Assembly: GCF_008122505.1 (NCBI RefSeq)
Contig: NZ_VSSB01000001.1
Span: 2,216,891-2,280,890 of the forward strand
Reading direction: 5' to 3'
DNA from: Agromyces mariniharenae
GTDB taxonomy: Bacteria > Actinomycetota > Actinomycetes > Actinomycetales > Microbacteriaceae
Length of the DNA: 64,000 bases
In this document: positions 43,293 through 52,362 of the stretch, in pieces
Layout: each line of letters opens with the position of its first letter
Position numbering within the stretch: position 1 is the stretch's first letter
Translations under genes and position numbers: made by a program
Notes under the pieces: generated by a model
Seen by the model: only the letters and a program-made list of their open reading frames with translations
The model's database searches: none
Told to the model about the DNA's origin: nothing

Positions 43293-44399
43293 ATGCAGCG
43301 GGCTTCAGTCGGGGCGGGCTCACGGGTCACCGACCTCGTCTACGCCGGGATCGCCCTCGTCGCCGCGGTACTGGCCGTGGTCGGTGCGCAATTCGACCCC
43401 GTGGTCGTGGTGGCGATGCTGGTCGCCCTGGTGCCCTGGGCCCTGCTCGTGTTCGGTGTCGAACTCCCCCAGCTCGCCTTCGTGACCCTCGCGATCGTCC
43501 CGGTGGTCCCCGTCATCGCGCTCTCCGAGATCGGGGCGGCGCTCTTCGTCAGCTTCGCGGCCGCCAGCCGGCTCGCCAGCAGGTACGACGACCGCTGGCT
43601 GGTCGGCACGGTCACCGTCGTCGTCATGGCGCTCCCGTTCGTGCCGTTCCTGTTCGGAGTCGAATGGGATGTCGGCGCGATCTACTTCGCGTTCGGCGGC
43701 GCGTTCAGCGTGCTCGTGGGCGTGCTCCTGCGGCGCGCCACGCGGTTGACCGACGAGCTGCGCGCGGCCGAAGGCGAGCTGGCGGATGCCGCGGCGCGCG
43801 AGGAGCGGCACCGGATCGCCCGCGACGTGCACGACCTCGTCGCGCATTCGCTGGCGGTCGTCGTGCTCCACGTCGGCGGGGCACGTCGACTGCTGCGCAA
43901 GGATCCGGATGCCGCCGAGGCGGCCCTCATCGAAGCCGAACGAGTGTCGCGCGAGAGTCTCGATGCCATTCGCGGGGCCGTCGGGATGCTGCGGGATGAC
44001 GACGAGTCCGAGGCGGCATCCTTGGACCTCGAGCGACTCGTTTCGACGTATCGCTCGGCAGGGCTCCCGGTGGATCTGAAGGTCAGCGGCACCGCGGAAC
44101 CACTTTCGCTACCCCTGCGGCTCACGCTCTACCGCGTCGTGCAGGAGGCGCTCGCCAACGCCGCTCGGCACCGCGCTGCTGGAGCGTCGGCCACGGTGGA
44201 CGTCGGGATCGACGATCACGCCGTCGTCGCCCGCGTCTCGAACGAGTTCCCTCCCGGCTCGACGGATGCCGGCCCCGACGGCTACGGACTCGTCGGGCTG
44301 CGGGAGCAGGCCGCCTCGCTCGGCGGCGAGCTCAGCAGCGGGCCCGAGGGCGACTCGTGGGTCGTCGAGTGCCGGCTTCCCGTCGGGGGTGCCGCGTGA
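43293..44399 (+). CDS. Sensor histidine kinase (NarL-type partner)
   Basis: 368 residues. About five N-terminal helices with little outside the membrane, then HisKA_3 with the phospho-acceptor His in RIARDVHDLVAHSL, and an HATPase domain (N-box EALANAARH, G-box GYGLVGLREQA). It autophosphorylates and passes phosphate to the response regulator, with which it overlaps by 4 bp (GTGA). GAGGAGCGACGC precedes the start. With no extracellular sensor, the signal is likely membrane-borne. Confidence 0.9.
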   Translation: MQRASVGAGSRVTDLVYAGIALVAAVLAVVGAQFDPVVVVAMLVALVPWALLVFGVELPQLAFVTLAIVPVVPVIALSEIGAALFVSFAAASRLASRYDDRWLVGTVTVVVMALPFVPFLFGVEWDVGAIYFAFGGAFSVLVGVLLRRATRLTDELRAAEGELADAAAREERHRIARDVHDLVAHSLAVVVLHVGGARRLLRKDPDAAEAALIEAERVSRESLDAIRGAVGMLRDDDESEAASLDLERLVSTYRSAGLPVDLKVSGTAEPLSLPLRLTLYRVVQEALANAARHRAAGASATVDVGIDDHAVVARVSNEFPPGSTDAGPDGYGLVGLREQAASLGGELSSGPEGDSWVVECRLPVGGAA

Positions 44400-45052
44400 C
44401 CGCGCCGCTACGACTCGTGCTCGTCGACGACCAGGCCATGGTGCGGGCCGGCCTCGCGCTCATCCTCGGTGCGGAGCCCGACATCTCGGTGGTCGCCGAA
44501 TGCGCCGACGGCACGGGCGTGCTGCCGGCGGTTCGCGCTCACCACCCCGACCTCGTGCTGATGGACGTGCGGATGCCGCGGATGGACGGTCCCGAGGCGT
44601 CCCGGCAGCTGCGAGCCGTCTCGGCGTCCCCGCCCGTGCTCGCCCTCACGACGTTCGACGACGACGCCGTGCTCTGGGGAGCGCTGACGGCCGGGGCCGC
44701 GGGCTTCGTGCTCAAGGACAGCCCGGCCGAAGACCTGGTCGCGGCGGTGCGCACCGTCGCCGCCGGGGGAGCCTGGCTGGACGCACGGGTGCTTCCCCGG
44801 GTGCTGGCGCGGGCGAAGGACCGCGCGCCGGCCTCTCCGGCGGCGAGCCGTGCGCTCGAGCAGCTGACCCCACGCGAGCTCGAGGTGCTGCGCCGCATCT
44901 GTCTCGGGGCGAACAACCGCGAGATCGCGGCGCAGCTGCGCGTGGGAGAGCGCACCGTGAAGTCCCACGTCTCGGCGATCTTCATGAAGCTCGGCGCGCG
45001 TGATCGGGCCGCGGCGATCGTCACAGCTTTCGATGCGGGGTTGCGGCCGTAG
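44396..45052 (+). CDS. NarL/LuxR-family response regulator
   Basis: 218 residues, GTG start within the kinase stop. Receiver domain with DDQAMVRAGL, phospho-Asp in LVLMDVRMP and the conserved Lys in FVLKDSP; C-terminal LuxR helix-turn-helix (LTPRELEVLRRICLGANNRE, GERTVKSHVSAIFMKL). Regulates target genes on phosphorylation by the neighbouring kinase. The adjacent coiled-coil gene is a possible target. Confidence 0.9.
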   Translation: MTAPLRLVLVDDQAMVRAGLALILGAEPDISVVAECADGTGVLPAVRAHHPDLVLMDVRMPRMDGPEASRQLRAVSASPPVLALTTFDDDAVLWGALTAGAAGFVLKDSPAEDLVAAVRTVAAGGAWLDARVLPRVLARAKDRAPASPAASRALEQLTPRELEVLRRICLGANNREIAAQLRVGERTVKSHVSAIFMKLGARDRAAAIVTAFDAGLRP

Positions 45053-45054
45053 CG

Positions 45055-45072
45055 GGCATCCGATCGGATGCC
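45055..45072. repeat. Perfect palindrome of GGATGCC words after the response regulator
   Basis: GGCATCCGATCGGATGCC, an inverted pair of the recurrent word directly past the stop codon; possible terminator. Confidence 0.65.
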
Positions 45073-45191
45073 GCGGAGCGCGCGGATTCGTCGACGAGCG
45101 CGCTCGCCGTGAGTGGCGCTGCGGTGTGAAGCGGCCGAGAGTCTGGATTCGGGGCCTGCCTCATGGCGGGTCACGAACTTTATGATGAAGC

Positions 45192-46466
45192 ATGGCCGGG
45201 TTCAGGGTCAGGCGCCGACGCGGTGCGCAGGAACTCGAGGTCCACGACGCCGACGTGGCGAAGCGGGCCGGATCGGCCTTGGTCGCCGCCGATGAGCGCG
45301 TCCGCCTCGCCGCCGACGAGCTCGCCTTCGCCGAGGCGGAGCTGGGTTCCGACGCGACCGAGGGGCTGGCTGAGGCGATCGTCGCGGCGCGGGGGCTCTT
45401 GGGCGAGGCGTTCCGTTTGAACCGGACCAACCACGAGCTGACCGCGGGCACTCCCCAGGAGGTGCAGGCCCGCGACGCTCGCATCGTGTTGCTGTGCCAG
45501 CAGGCCGAGCAGGTGCTCGACGAGCACGTCGGCTCCCTCGCCGACGGGATCGGTCGGGCGCGACATGCGCCCGAGGTCATCGCCGGCGTGCGAGCCGACG
45601 TCGAGCGCCTGCGCTCCCGGCTCCCGTTGGCCCGCGGCATCCTCGATCAGCTTGCCATGCGCTACGCGCGCAGCGCCCTCGCCGCCGTCGAGTCCAACTC
45701 CGCGGAGGCGGAGCAGCTGCTCGGATTCGCGGAGCACAGCGTCGGTGTGGCCGAGCGTCGGCGGGCCGCTGGGCATCGTGAGCAGGCGAACGTCGCGCTC
45801 GAGGCATCCGTCGATTCGGTGCGTCGTGCCGCAGCCCTGCTCGACGAGGTGGAGGCCTTCGAGGTCGAGGCCCTGCGGGCGGAGTCCCAGCTGGCGGCCC
45901 TCGTCGAGCGAGCTCGGCGCAACCTTGCCATCGCGCGTGAGGAGCCCGCCTCGCGTCCCGTCGCGACCGCGGTCGCCGACCTGCAGGGTGCGCTCGCCGA
46001 CCTCCCGCCTGCCGGCGTCATCACCGACCCGTTCGCCCACCTCAAGCAGCTGCGCGAGGCGAACGCGACGCTGGAGGCCGCCATCGACGCGGCCCACGAG
46101 CGCGCGACGCATCCGATCGTGCTCGTCGACCACGTGCGTCATGCGATCTCGCACGCAGACCGGGAGCTCGATGTCGCCCGTGATGCGATCGCCGGCCACC
46201 CGGGCCGGATCGGCGCCGAGGCCCTCACGCGATTGGCCGAGTCCGAGCGCATTCGCACCGATCTCGGCCACTACCTCAGCGGCTTCGGCGAGACGATCAC
46301 GGTGATGGACCTGGATCGCCGAGCGCAGGTGATCGCCATGGCCCAGCGTGCTGCGTTCCTCGCGGGCGAATCACTGCTCCTGGCGCGACGGGACATCGAC
46401 GCGTTCCGATCGCGGAATCCGAAGCCGCGGGTCGGCGTCGACGCGCACCCCAGCTCGACGCCGTAG
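45192..46466 (+). CDS. Coiled-coil protein resembling the cytosolic part of TPM-domain proteins, paralogue 1
   Basis: 424 residues, almost entirely helical, Ala/Glu/Arg-rich, no signal peptide or membrane helix. MAGFRVRRRRGAQ, DELAFAEAELG, EAEQLLGFAEHS and RRAAALLDEVEAFEVEALRA align with paralogue 2 at 49.6 kb. In many Actinobacteria this region follows a secreted TPM domain and a membrane helix in one protein; here it is free. It lacks the Gly-rich end of paralogue 2. A TATGAT -10 ends 5-6 nt before the ATG, so the message may be leaderless. Confidence 0.72.
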   Translation: MAGFRVRRRRGAQELEVHDADVAKRAGSALVAADERVRLAADELAFAEAELGSDATEGLAEAIVAARGLLGEAFRLNRTNHELTAGTPQEVQARDARIVLLCQQAEQVLDEHVGSLADGIGRARHAPEVIAGVRADVERLRSRLPLARGILDQLAMRYARSALAAVESNSAEAEQLLGFAEHSVGVAERRRAAGHREQANVALEASVDSVRRAAALLDEVEAFEVEALRAESQLAALVERARRNLAIAREEPASRPVATAVADLQGALADLPPAGVITDPFAHLKQLREANATLEAAIDAAHERATHPIVLVDHVRHAISHADRELDVARDAIAGHPGRIGAEALTRLAESERIRTDLGHYLSGFGETITVMDLDRRAQVIAMAQRAAFLAGESLLLARRDIDAFRSRNPKPRVGVDAHPSSTP

Positions 46467-46610
46467 GCGGAGGCACGGGGGCACCCCGCGCGGCATCCGG
46501 CGCGCTCCCCTCGGAAGGTCCTCGGGCGGGAGTACGCTCACGCGCAGCGGACCGCGCGACGTGCGCGTCTCCGGTGGAAGCGGCCTGGCCGCAGCGAGAA
46601 GGAGGCGGAG

Positions 46611-47042
46611 ATGGTCCCCGAGATCAACTACTGGGCGGTGCTGCTGGCGACGGCGTCGAGCATGCTCGTCGGCTCGATCTGGTACGCGCGGGGCGTCTTC
46701 GGCACCCGTTGGGCGAAGCTCGCGAACGTCGACATGGATCGCCCCGGCGCGAGCGCGGTGATGCCGATCGTCGTGACCGTGCTCGTGAGCTTCATCACGG
46801 CATGGGTGCTCGCTGGCGCCTCGACGATCGCCTGGCACTTCTACGGCGGCAGCTACCTCTTCTCGGCGGTTCTCACGGCGCTGATCCTGTGGGCGGGATT
46901 CACCGCCGCGAGGTTCATCACGCACGACGTGTTCGAGGGTCGCCCGTGGGCGTTGACCGGGCTCAACATCGCCCACGAACTCGTGACGGTGGTCATCATG
47001 GGGCTGATCATCGGGGTGTGGCCGCCGGCCGGCACCGTCTGA
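46611..47042 (+). CDS. DUF1761 membrane protein
   Basis: 143 residues with four helices. INYWAVLLATASSMLVGSIW, YARGVFGTRWAKL and GGSYLFSAVLTALILWAGFT are the DUF1761 hallmarks. GAGAAGGAGGCGGAG precedes the ATG. Function of the family unknown. Confidence 0.85.
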   Translation: MVPEINYWAVLLATASSMLVGSIWYARGVFGTRWAKLANVDMDRPGASAVMPIVVTVLVSFITAWVLAGASTIAWHFYGGSYLFSAVLTALILWAGFTAARFITHDVFEGRPWALTGLNIAHELVTVVIMGLIIGVWPPAGTV

Positions 47043-47097
47043 GGCGCGGCTCGCCTCGACCAGCGAGCTCGCTCCCGCCCCGAGAGGGTCGGCCGCG

Positions 47098-48342
47098 TCA
47101 CGATGCGAGCTGCGCCAGCAGTGCCTCGGCGTAACGGATCGTCTGGTCGCGACCGGAAGCGGTCACATTCAACCAGTCCTGGCCGACCCGGAGATCGACG
47201 CCACAATACGTCTCGGAGGTCGTATCGAAACACCGGATCACGGCCGCGTCGCTCGAACGCAGTCCAGTCAGCTCCACCGGCGATGTGGTTCCGGCGAGCA
47301 GCATCCGGTCGAACGCCCAGCGGCCGTCGCGCACCCAGCTGATGTTGAGTGCGCCGCCTCGTCCGACACCACCTTCCTCCGTCCAACCGCAGCTGAAGTT
47401 GCGTGCCTGAAGGCGGGCCTCGGCCCACTCGCTCCACCCGCCGCCACCCGTCGGTTCGACGCTCGTGCCGGCGATGGACGCCACCACATCGAGCGGCATC
47501 ATCGACTCGCAGGTCTCGGGGAAGGGCGCGCCGGCGCGGTCCGGCGCGATGTATTCGGTGGCCGGACCCGCGGAGCTCACGGCTTCGGCGACGGCGTCGA
47601 CCAGCGGCTGCCAGTGGCCAGGGATCAATGCCTTCGATTCGCCGCCGAACGCTTCGACCGTGACCCACGCGTCACCGACCTCGGCCGAGCTGCGGCACCC
47701 GAAGTCGTCGCACGTGCTGTAATCACCAACGTCGAGCAGGCTGACCGCGCGATCGCTCCAACCTTCCGCCGGCCGCGGCATGACGGAGACCGCCACGCCC
47801 ACGTAGGTATCGCTCGTGCCGTACTGATCGTTGTTGGCCTCTCCGTTCGACCATTCGCACACCGTCCCGCCGACCGACAGGATCGACGTGCGCCTCGGGA
47901 TGGACGCGCCGATTTCCGATGCGGTGACCAACGGGTCAGTGGCTGCCACGGCCGACGTGAACAGGCTCTCGATCACGGCGGGGTCGACCAACGTCTCGCA
48001 GTCCAAACCCAAGCGAGACGCCGGCTGGCCGGCGGTCACCTCGTAGTCGACGGGAGGCGGCGTGGGTGTGGGTTCCGGCGTCGGTGTCGGTGAGGCGGAT
48101 GCCGCGGCGGCCGAGCTCGGGGTCACGTCATCAGATGACGTCGGAACGATTCCGAGCGCGAATGCCGCCCCCGCTCCGACGCCCAGGAGCAATGTCACGC
48201 CGACGCCCAGCCCGATGATGCGGTGCGTCGACCTCGAGCGCTTCGTGGCATCCGCTTCTCTGGCGACCTGCTCGAGCACGTTGCGCTTCATGGACACGAG
48301 CATTCGCGTCAGCTCGTCTCCGGTGGGAGGTTCAGATCTCAT
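47098..48342 (-). CDS. Putative anti-sigma factor / exported sensor, paralogue 2
   Basis: 414 residues with the same build as the 40.4-kb protein: cytoplasmic PPTGDELTRMLVSMKRNVL, one helix, a Pro/Thr linker and a two-part exported domain with the same cysteines (LGLDCETLVDPAVI, GGTVCEWSNG, ETCESMMPLDVV). It shares long near-identical blocks with paralogue 1, so duplication is fairly recent. Overlaps the sigma gene by 11 bp, exactly as in the first pair. Confidence 0.72.
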   Translation of the reverse strand: MRSEPPTGDELTRMLVSMKRNVLEQVAREADATKRSRSTHRIIGLGVGVTLLLGVGAGAAFALGIVPTSSDDVTPSSAAAASASPTPTPEPTPTPPPVDYEVTAGQPASRLGLDCETLVDPAVIESLFTSAVAATDPLVTASEIGASIPRRTSILSVGGTVCEWSNGEANNDQYGTSDTYVGVAVSVMPRPAEGWSDRAVSLLDVGDYSTCDDFGCRSSAEVGDAWVTVEAFGGESKALIPGHWQPLVDAVAEAVSSAGPATEYIAPDRAGAPFPETCESMMPLDVVASIAGTSVEPTGGGGWSEWAEARLQARNFSCGWTEEGGVGRGGALNISWVRDGRWAFDRMLLAGTTSPVELTGLRSSDAAVIRCFDTTSETYCGVDLRVGQDWLNVTASGRDQTIRYAEALLAQLAS

Positions 48343-48892
48343 CGAGGGTCACCGCCTTCTTCAGTCGGGCACGGCTCCGGGACACGCGCTGCTTGACGGC
48401 GCCGACGCTGAGGTTGAGCAACTTCGCAGCGTCGGCGTAGGGCATGCCGTCGATCAGGCACAGCTCGCATACGCGCCGATCGGTGGGTTCGAGGCGTTCG
48501 ATCTCGTCGAGCACCCAGCGGAGGTCCTCGCGGGCCGCCTCGGCATCGTGATGATCGCGCACCAGCCCCGCGGCATCCGCTCGGCTCTCGTCGAGCTCGT
48601 CTGCCTCATGACGCGCGGCCTTGCGTACCGTGTTCCGTCCGAGGTTCTTGCACGTGACGAGCAGCCAGGGCAGCAGCGACGTCTCGGGGATCGCGATCTC
48701 GGCCGCCCTGCGCCACATCGTGACGAACGTGTCCTGCACGATCTCCTCGACATCCATGCGGCTCGGGGCGATCGCCCACGCATACCGGGTCACGGATGCC
48801 GCGTGCCGATCGAACACGACCGCCAACGCCCGTTGGTCCCCGCCCGCCACCCGTCTCAACAGGTCGGCGTCGCTGCCCTCGTCCTCTTCCAC
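48332..48892 (-). CDS. ECF-type RNA polymerase sigma factor, paralogue 2
   Basis: 186 residues. Regions 2 (VFDRHAASVTRYAWAI, DVEEIVQDTFVTMWRRA) and 4 (EPTDRRVCELCLIDGMPYAD, LSVGAVKQRVSRSRARLKKA) closely match paralogue 1. GAGGAG is six bases before GTG 48892; GTG 48898 is the alternative. The near-identical promoter suggests overlapping regulons. Confidence 0.88.
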   Translation of the reverse strand: MEEDEGSDADLLRRVAGGDQRALAVVFDRHAASVTRYAWAIAPSRMDVEEIVQDTFVTMWRRAAEIAIPETSLLPWLLVTCKNLGRNTVRKAARHEADELDESRADAAGLVRDHHDAEAAREDLRWVLDEIERLEPTDRRVCELCLIDGMPYADAAKLLNLSVGAVKQRVSRSRARLKKAVTLDEI

Positions 48893-48908
48893 GTGCACCT
48901 CCTCACCT

Positions 48909-48938
48909 TAGGAATGTCACGGGAGGCGGAAAGGTCAC
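48909..48938 (-). promoter_or_regulatory. ECF-type autoregulatory promoter 2
   Basis: On the minus strand GTGACCTTT (48938-48930), 11 nt, GACATTCCTA (48918-48909), matching the words and spacing at 42164-42193. Confidence 0.7.
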
Positions 48939-49007
48939 ACGGTTCGCATCTTCTTCGGGTCTTCATGGTGCGGTCGGCGACGTGGCGGCCGGCTGATGCC
49001 CGAATAA

Positions 49008-49047
49008 CGGATGCCGCGGACGCAGAATCCGACGCCCGCGGCATCCG
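49008..49047 (-). terminator. Terminator from an inverted GGATGCCGCGG pair
   Basis: CGGATGCCGCGG (49008-49019) pairs with CCGCGGCATCCG (49036-49047), 16-nt loop, after the acetyltransferase gene. Confidence 0.8.
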
Positions 49048-49056
49048 CTCGGCCCC

Positions 49057-49533
49057 CTAGTCGACCGCGTTGAACGGGAACGCGACCGCGCGGAACCCCC
49101 ACGCCGACTGCAGCCAATGCGGCACGAACTCGTCGAGCTCGCGCTCGAGATCGGAGCCGACGAGGTCGTCGACGACCCACCATGAGGACTCGGCATCCGC
49201 CTCGTCGTGCGGGTCGATGTAGACGCAGCCGACGAGCCGAGTTTCCTCCTCGTCGAGGATCGCGTAGTTGAAGGTGACGTGGTCGGCGATCTCCTGCTCG
49301 TGCATGGCGAGGTCCTCGCGGTCGGCCTCGTAGGTCATCGTCTCGGGCGGCCAGCCCCACGCGTCGCCGTAGATGCGCCAGAGGCGCTCGCGCGAGCCCA
49401 TGACCGCCGGGTAGTCGATGTCGACGTCGTCGGCACGGATCGGGCGCAGGTGGAAACCGGAAGCGAGGTCGACCCGCTCGGGGTGCTCGAAGCCCTCGGG
49501 CAGCCAAGTGCGGGAGTCGGTGGTGTCGGTCAT
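49057..49533 (-). CDS. GNAT-like N-acetyltransferase
   Basis: 158 residues. LRPIRADDVDIDYPAV at the start, then FNYAILDEEETRLVGCVYID (the strand 4/5 region of GNAT folds) and a long helical end (WLQSAWGFRAVAFP). The acetyl-CoA Q/RxxGxG/A loop is not clear, so assignment rests on overall pattern. Start ATG 49533 gives the family-like length; the frame is open further upstream. Confidence 0.65.
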   Translation of the reverse strand: MTDTTDSRTWLPEGFEHPERVDLASGFHLRPIRADDVDIDYPAVMGSRERLWRIYGDAWGWPPETMTYEADREDLAMHEQEIADHVTFNYAILDEEETRLVGCVYIDPHDEADAESSWWVVDDLVGSDLERELDEFVPHWLQSAWGFRAVAFPFNAVD

Positions 49534-49637
49534 GGGTCCATGCTGGCGTACGGTTGGATGCCGCGTGCGCACCGAGCCGCTGACGAGTCGTCCTCGCCCC
49601 ACAGCGCGCTCCCAGCGCCGACCCTAGGATCGAAGGC

Positions 49638-50984
49638 ATGGCCGGATTCTGGGGCAAGCGCAAGCGCGAAGAAGAGCAGCAACTCCAAGCGCAGGACGCC
49701 GACTTGGCGAAGCGCGCCGGAACCGCCCTGGTCGCCGCCGACGAGCGCATCCGCGTGACCACCGACGAGCTCGCGTTCGCCGAGGCCGAGCTCGGCCCCG
49801 AGGCGACCGCCGACCTTCGCGAGGGGCTCACTGCGGTGCGCACGCACCTGGGCGAGGCTTTCCGGCTGAACCAGCTCAATCACGACGAGATCCCCGATAC
49901 CGCTGAGGAACTGCGCACCCGCAACGCCCGCATCGTCCAGCTCTGCGACTGGGCCGAAGACGTGCTCGACGAGCGCACCTCGGCCCTCGCCGAGAAGATC
50001 GCCCGCGCGCGGCGCGCCCCCGAGATCATCGCCGGCGTGCGAGGGGATGTCGCGCTCCTGCGCGCCCGCATCCCGCAGGCCCGCGACACCGTCGAACGGC
50101 TCGCCGCCCGCTACTCGCCTGAGGCGCTCGCCCAGGTGCAGTCCAACCCCGCGGAAGCCGAGCAGCTGCTCGGATTCGCCGAGCACAGCGCCAGTGTCGC
50201 CGAGCGGCGGCGTGAGGCCGGGCAGCGCGAGCAAGCGAATCTCGCGCTCGAGGCATCCGCCGAATCGGTGCGCCGAGCGGCGGCGCTGCTCGATGCGGTC
50301 GAGAACTTCGAGGTCGAGGCGCTGCGGGCCGAGTCTACGCTGGCGGCGATCGTCGAGGACTCCCGCGGCGACGTCGTCGTCGCGCTCAAGGAGCCGCACT
50401 CGCCCGGAGTTCAGAAGGCGATCGACGAACTTCAGGCGGCTCTCGCCTCCCTCCCGGCGGCCGGCGTCAACACCGACCCGTTCACCCAGCTCGACCGGCT
50501 GCGCGAAGCGAACTCGGGCCTGGATGCCGCGATCGCCGCTGCCCGCGAGCGGGCTGCTCGTCCGATCCCACCGCTCGAACACGTGCGACACGCCATCGAC
50601 GACGCCGACCGACAGCTCGCCGTCGCCCGCGACGTCATCGCCGGCCACCGCGGCTGGATCGGCGCCGACGCCCGCACTCGGCTGGCCGAGTCCGAGCGCA
50701 TCCGGATCGACCTCGACCACTTCCTCGGCCGGTCGGCGGCAACAGCCACCGTGATCGACGAGGACCACCGCGAGCAGGCGATGGCGATGGCCCGCCGCGT
50801 GGCGTACCTTGCGGCCGAAGCCCTGCACCTCGCGCGGCGCGACATCGACTCGTCACGGCCGCAGGACCCGTGGGGCGGCGGTCCGGGCTGGGGCGGCGGT
50901 CGCCGCGGCGGCGGAGGCGACATGATGGGCGGGATTCTCGGGGGGCTTGTGATCGGGAGTGTGCTCGACGGGATCTTCGACTAG
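49638..50984 (+). CDS. Coiled-coil protein resembling the cytosolic part of TPM-domain proteins, paralogue 2
   Basis: 448 residues. MAGFWGKRKREEEQQ, a long helical coiled coil (DELAFAEAELG, EAEQLLGFAEHS, RRAAALLDAVENFEVEALRA) and a Gly-rich C-terminus (WGGGPGWGGG, then GGDMMGGILGGLVIGSVLDG) that is the usual end of actinobacterial TPM-domain proteins. The TPM domain and membrane helix are missing. A TAGGAT -10 lies 7 nt before the ATG, as in paralogue 1. Last gene before the foreign-looking island. Confidence 0.72.
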   Translation: MAGFWGKRKREEEQQLQAQDADLAKRAGTALVAADERIRVTTDELAFAEAELGPEATADLREGLTAVRTHLGEAFRLNQLNHDEIPDTAEELRTRNARIVQLCDWAEDVLDERTSALAEKIARARRAPEIIAGVRGDVALLRARIPQARDTVERLAARYSPEALAQVQSNPAEAEQLLGFAEHSASVAERRREAGQREQANLALEASAESVRRAAALLDAVENFEVEALRAESTLAAIVEDSRGDVVVALKEPHSPGVQKAIDELQAALASLPAAGVNTDPFTQLDRLREANSGLDAAIAAARERAARPIPPLEHVRHAIDDADRQLAVARDVIAGHRGWIGADARTRLAESERIRIDLDHFLGRSAATATVIDEDHREQAMAMARRVAYLAAEALHLARRDIDSSRPQDPWGGGPGWGGGRRGGGGDMMGGILGGLVIGSVLDGIFD

Positions 50985-51059
50985 TGCTAGCCACTGGCGT
51001 CGACGGAGGTTTGCCTAACCATCAAGCGCACATCCCGAGATTGCCCCGTGTCACGCGAA

Positions 51060-52253
51060 CTAGACGTGCGAAGTAATGACCAGACTCGCTTGAGTCAAGA
51101 CGCGGTCGGCCAGCCTTCTTTCCTCCTCGAGTTGATCGGTCCTGGCCATCCACAAAGCCGCAATGTCGATCCCCGCTACCGCGAGCTGTGCAGCCGCGAT
51201 GTCCACAAAGCTTTCGTAGCGCCGACGATCAGCGCTGTTCAATGAGTTCCATTCGCGGACGCCCAGCCCGAGCTGACTTTCCCACCGGCCTAGCGCATGC
51301 CCCGCGTGCACTGCAATGTATTCGAGTGTTTCGGTGGCTTTCGGCACGAGCTCCCGTAGCGCATCGACGTTGGACTTGATATCTGCGGCCGCTGCCTCGA
51401 CCTTCTCCAACTCGGCATCCAAATCCTGTTTCATGCGCTTGCGCTTTCGTTCCGCCGTCGTCAACAGATCCGCGAACCCAACGACTGCCGCTCCGGCCAC
51501 CAGCCCCAGAACGAACGCGTTGCCTCCGGAGGCGCTCGCGCCACGAGCGGCGACTTGGCCGGCATGTACAGCTGCACTGTAGCCACCAAGCGCTCGTGAC
51601 TCACCTGATGATGATGCGAGGAGCTTCGCACCCGTCGAGGCCAATCCAAGCGCGACCGCTTGCACAAACGCCTTGTACCCCCCAAAGCTCCTGGCGTCCG
51701 CTGCGCCGTCGCCGGCTCGGCCGGCAAGGGCCGCCGATACACCGATCGTCGTAAATCGAATCTGGTACTTTGCCTCGACGTCGGCATCCTCGCCGTCGAT
51801 GCTTTCGATGTTCTGTTCGCTTCGCGCTGGCGAGCCGCCAATGCGCGCGGCGATCGCACTAAATCTGATTAGGAACAGCTCGTTCGCTCGATCCCTCGCT
51901 TCGTTGAACGCTTCAAGGTCACGCTCGAGTTGTCTTTGCCTCTCGATCTCGCGACTGATGCGAGCTATGCGATTGTCGACGGACTCGATGCTGGGTCTCG
52001 CTGAACGCTCGGATTCGTCGTTGCCATCGGCGGCGCGAATGGCCAACTCGTCGGTCGAGATTCCCAATGCTCGCGCGACTCCCTCGAGTTTGTCTCGACC
52101 CGGCCGGAGCTGCCCGTTCTCAAGCCGGGAGATCGCGACACCAGCTCCGGCCTGATAGCCAGCGCGTTCCCCGAGTTGCTGTTGGGTGAGGCCCTTCTCC
52201 CTGCGGAGGGCTGAAACCACGGCGCCGAGGGACTCCAAGGAGTAGGAGGTCAT
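51060..52253 (-). CDS. XRE-family regulator with long coiled-coil, membrane-like tail
   Basis: 397 residues from ATG 52253. Residues 8-65 are a Cro/C1-type helix-turn-helix (LRREKGLTQQQLGERAGYQA, AISRLENGQLRPGRDKLEGV). A charged coiled coil follows (NRIARISREIERQRQLERDL), then a Gly/Ala-rich hydrophobic stretch (NAFVLGLVAGAAVVGFADLL, about residue 253-272) and a second coiled coil. Such a tail is far longer than a plain repressor needs. ATGs at 52262 and 52280 are alternatives; none has a Shine-Dalgarno. The palindrome TTAGTGACTAA lies at its own promoter and again before the GmrSD gene, so it probably represses both. Confidence 0.78.
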   Translation of the reverse strand: MTSYSLESLGAVVSALRREKGLTQQQLGERAGYQAGAGVAISRLENGQLRPGRDKLEGVARALGISTDELAIRAADGNDESERSARPSIESVDNRIARISREIERQRQLERDLEAFNEARDRANELFLIRFSAIAARIGGSPARSEQNIESIDGEDADVEAKYQIRFTTIGVSAALAGRAGDGAADARSFGGYKAFVQAVALGLASTGAKLLASSSGESRALGGYSAAVHAGQVAARGASASGGNAFVLGLVAGAAVVGFADLLTTAERKRKRMKQDLDAELEKVEAAAADIKSNVDALRELVPKATETLEYIAVHAGHALGRWESQLGLGVREWNSLNSADRRRYESFVDIAAAQLAVAGIDIAALWMARTDQLEEERRLADRVLTQASLVITSHV

Positions 52254-52291
52254 GAATCTCATTCTATAGCCCAGCGTCATGGCTAAGTGGC

Positions 52292-52320
52292 TTGATATAA
52301 ACCGACTTAGTGACTAACCT
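52292..52320 (+). promoter_or_regulatory. Divergent promoter with palindromic operator
   Basis: Rightward: TTGATA (52292-52297), 17 bp, TAACCT (52315-52320). The palindrome TTAGTGACTAA (52307-52317) overlaps the -10. Leftward, TATATC (52299-52294) is a possible -10 for the XRE gene, placing the same palindrome near its -35. Confidence 0.65.
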
Positions 52321-52362
52321 TCCCAAGGACCTAACATCACGATCAGGCCAGGAGAGCACGAC

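Noticed and set aside
50985..51060. tRNA or attachment site at the island's left edge
   Set aside because: No cloverleaf, CCA end or direct repeat is visible in the gap.
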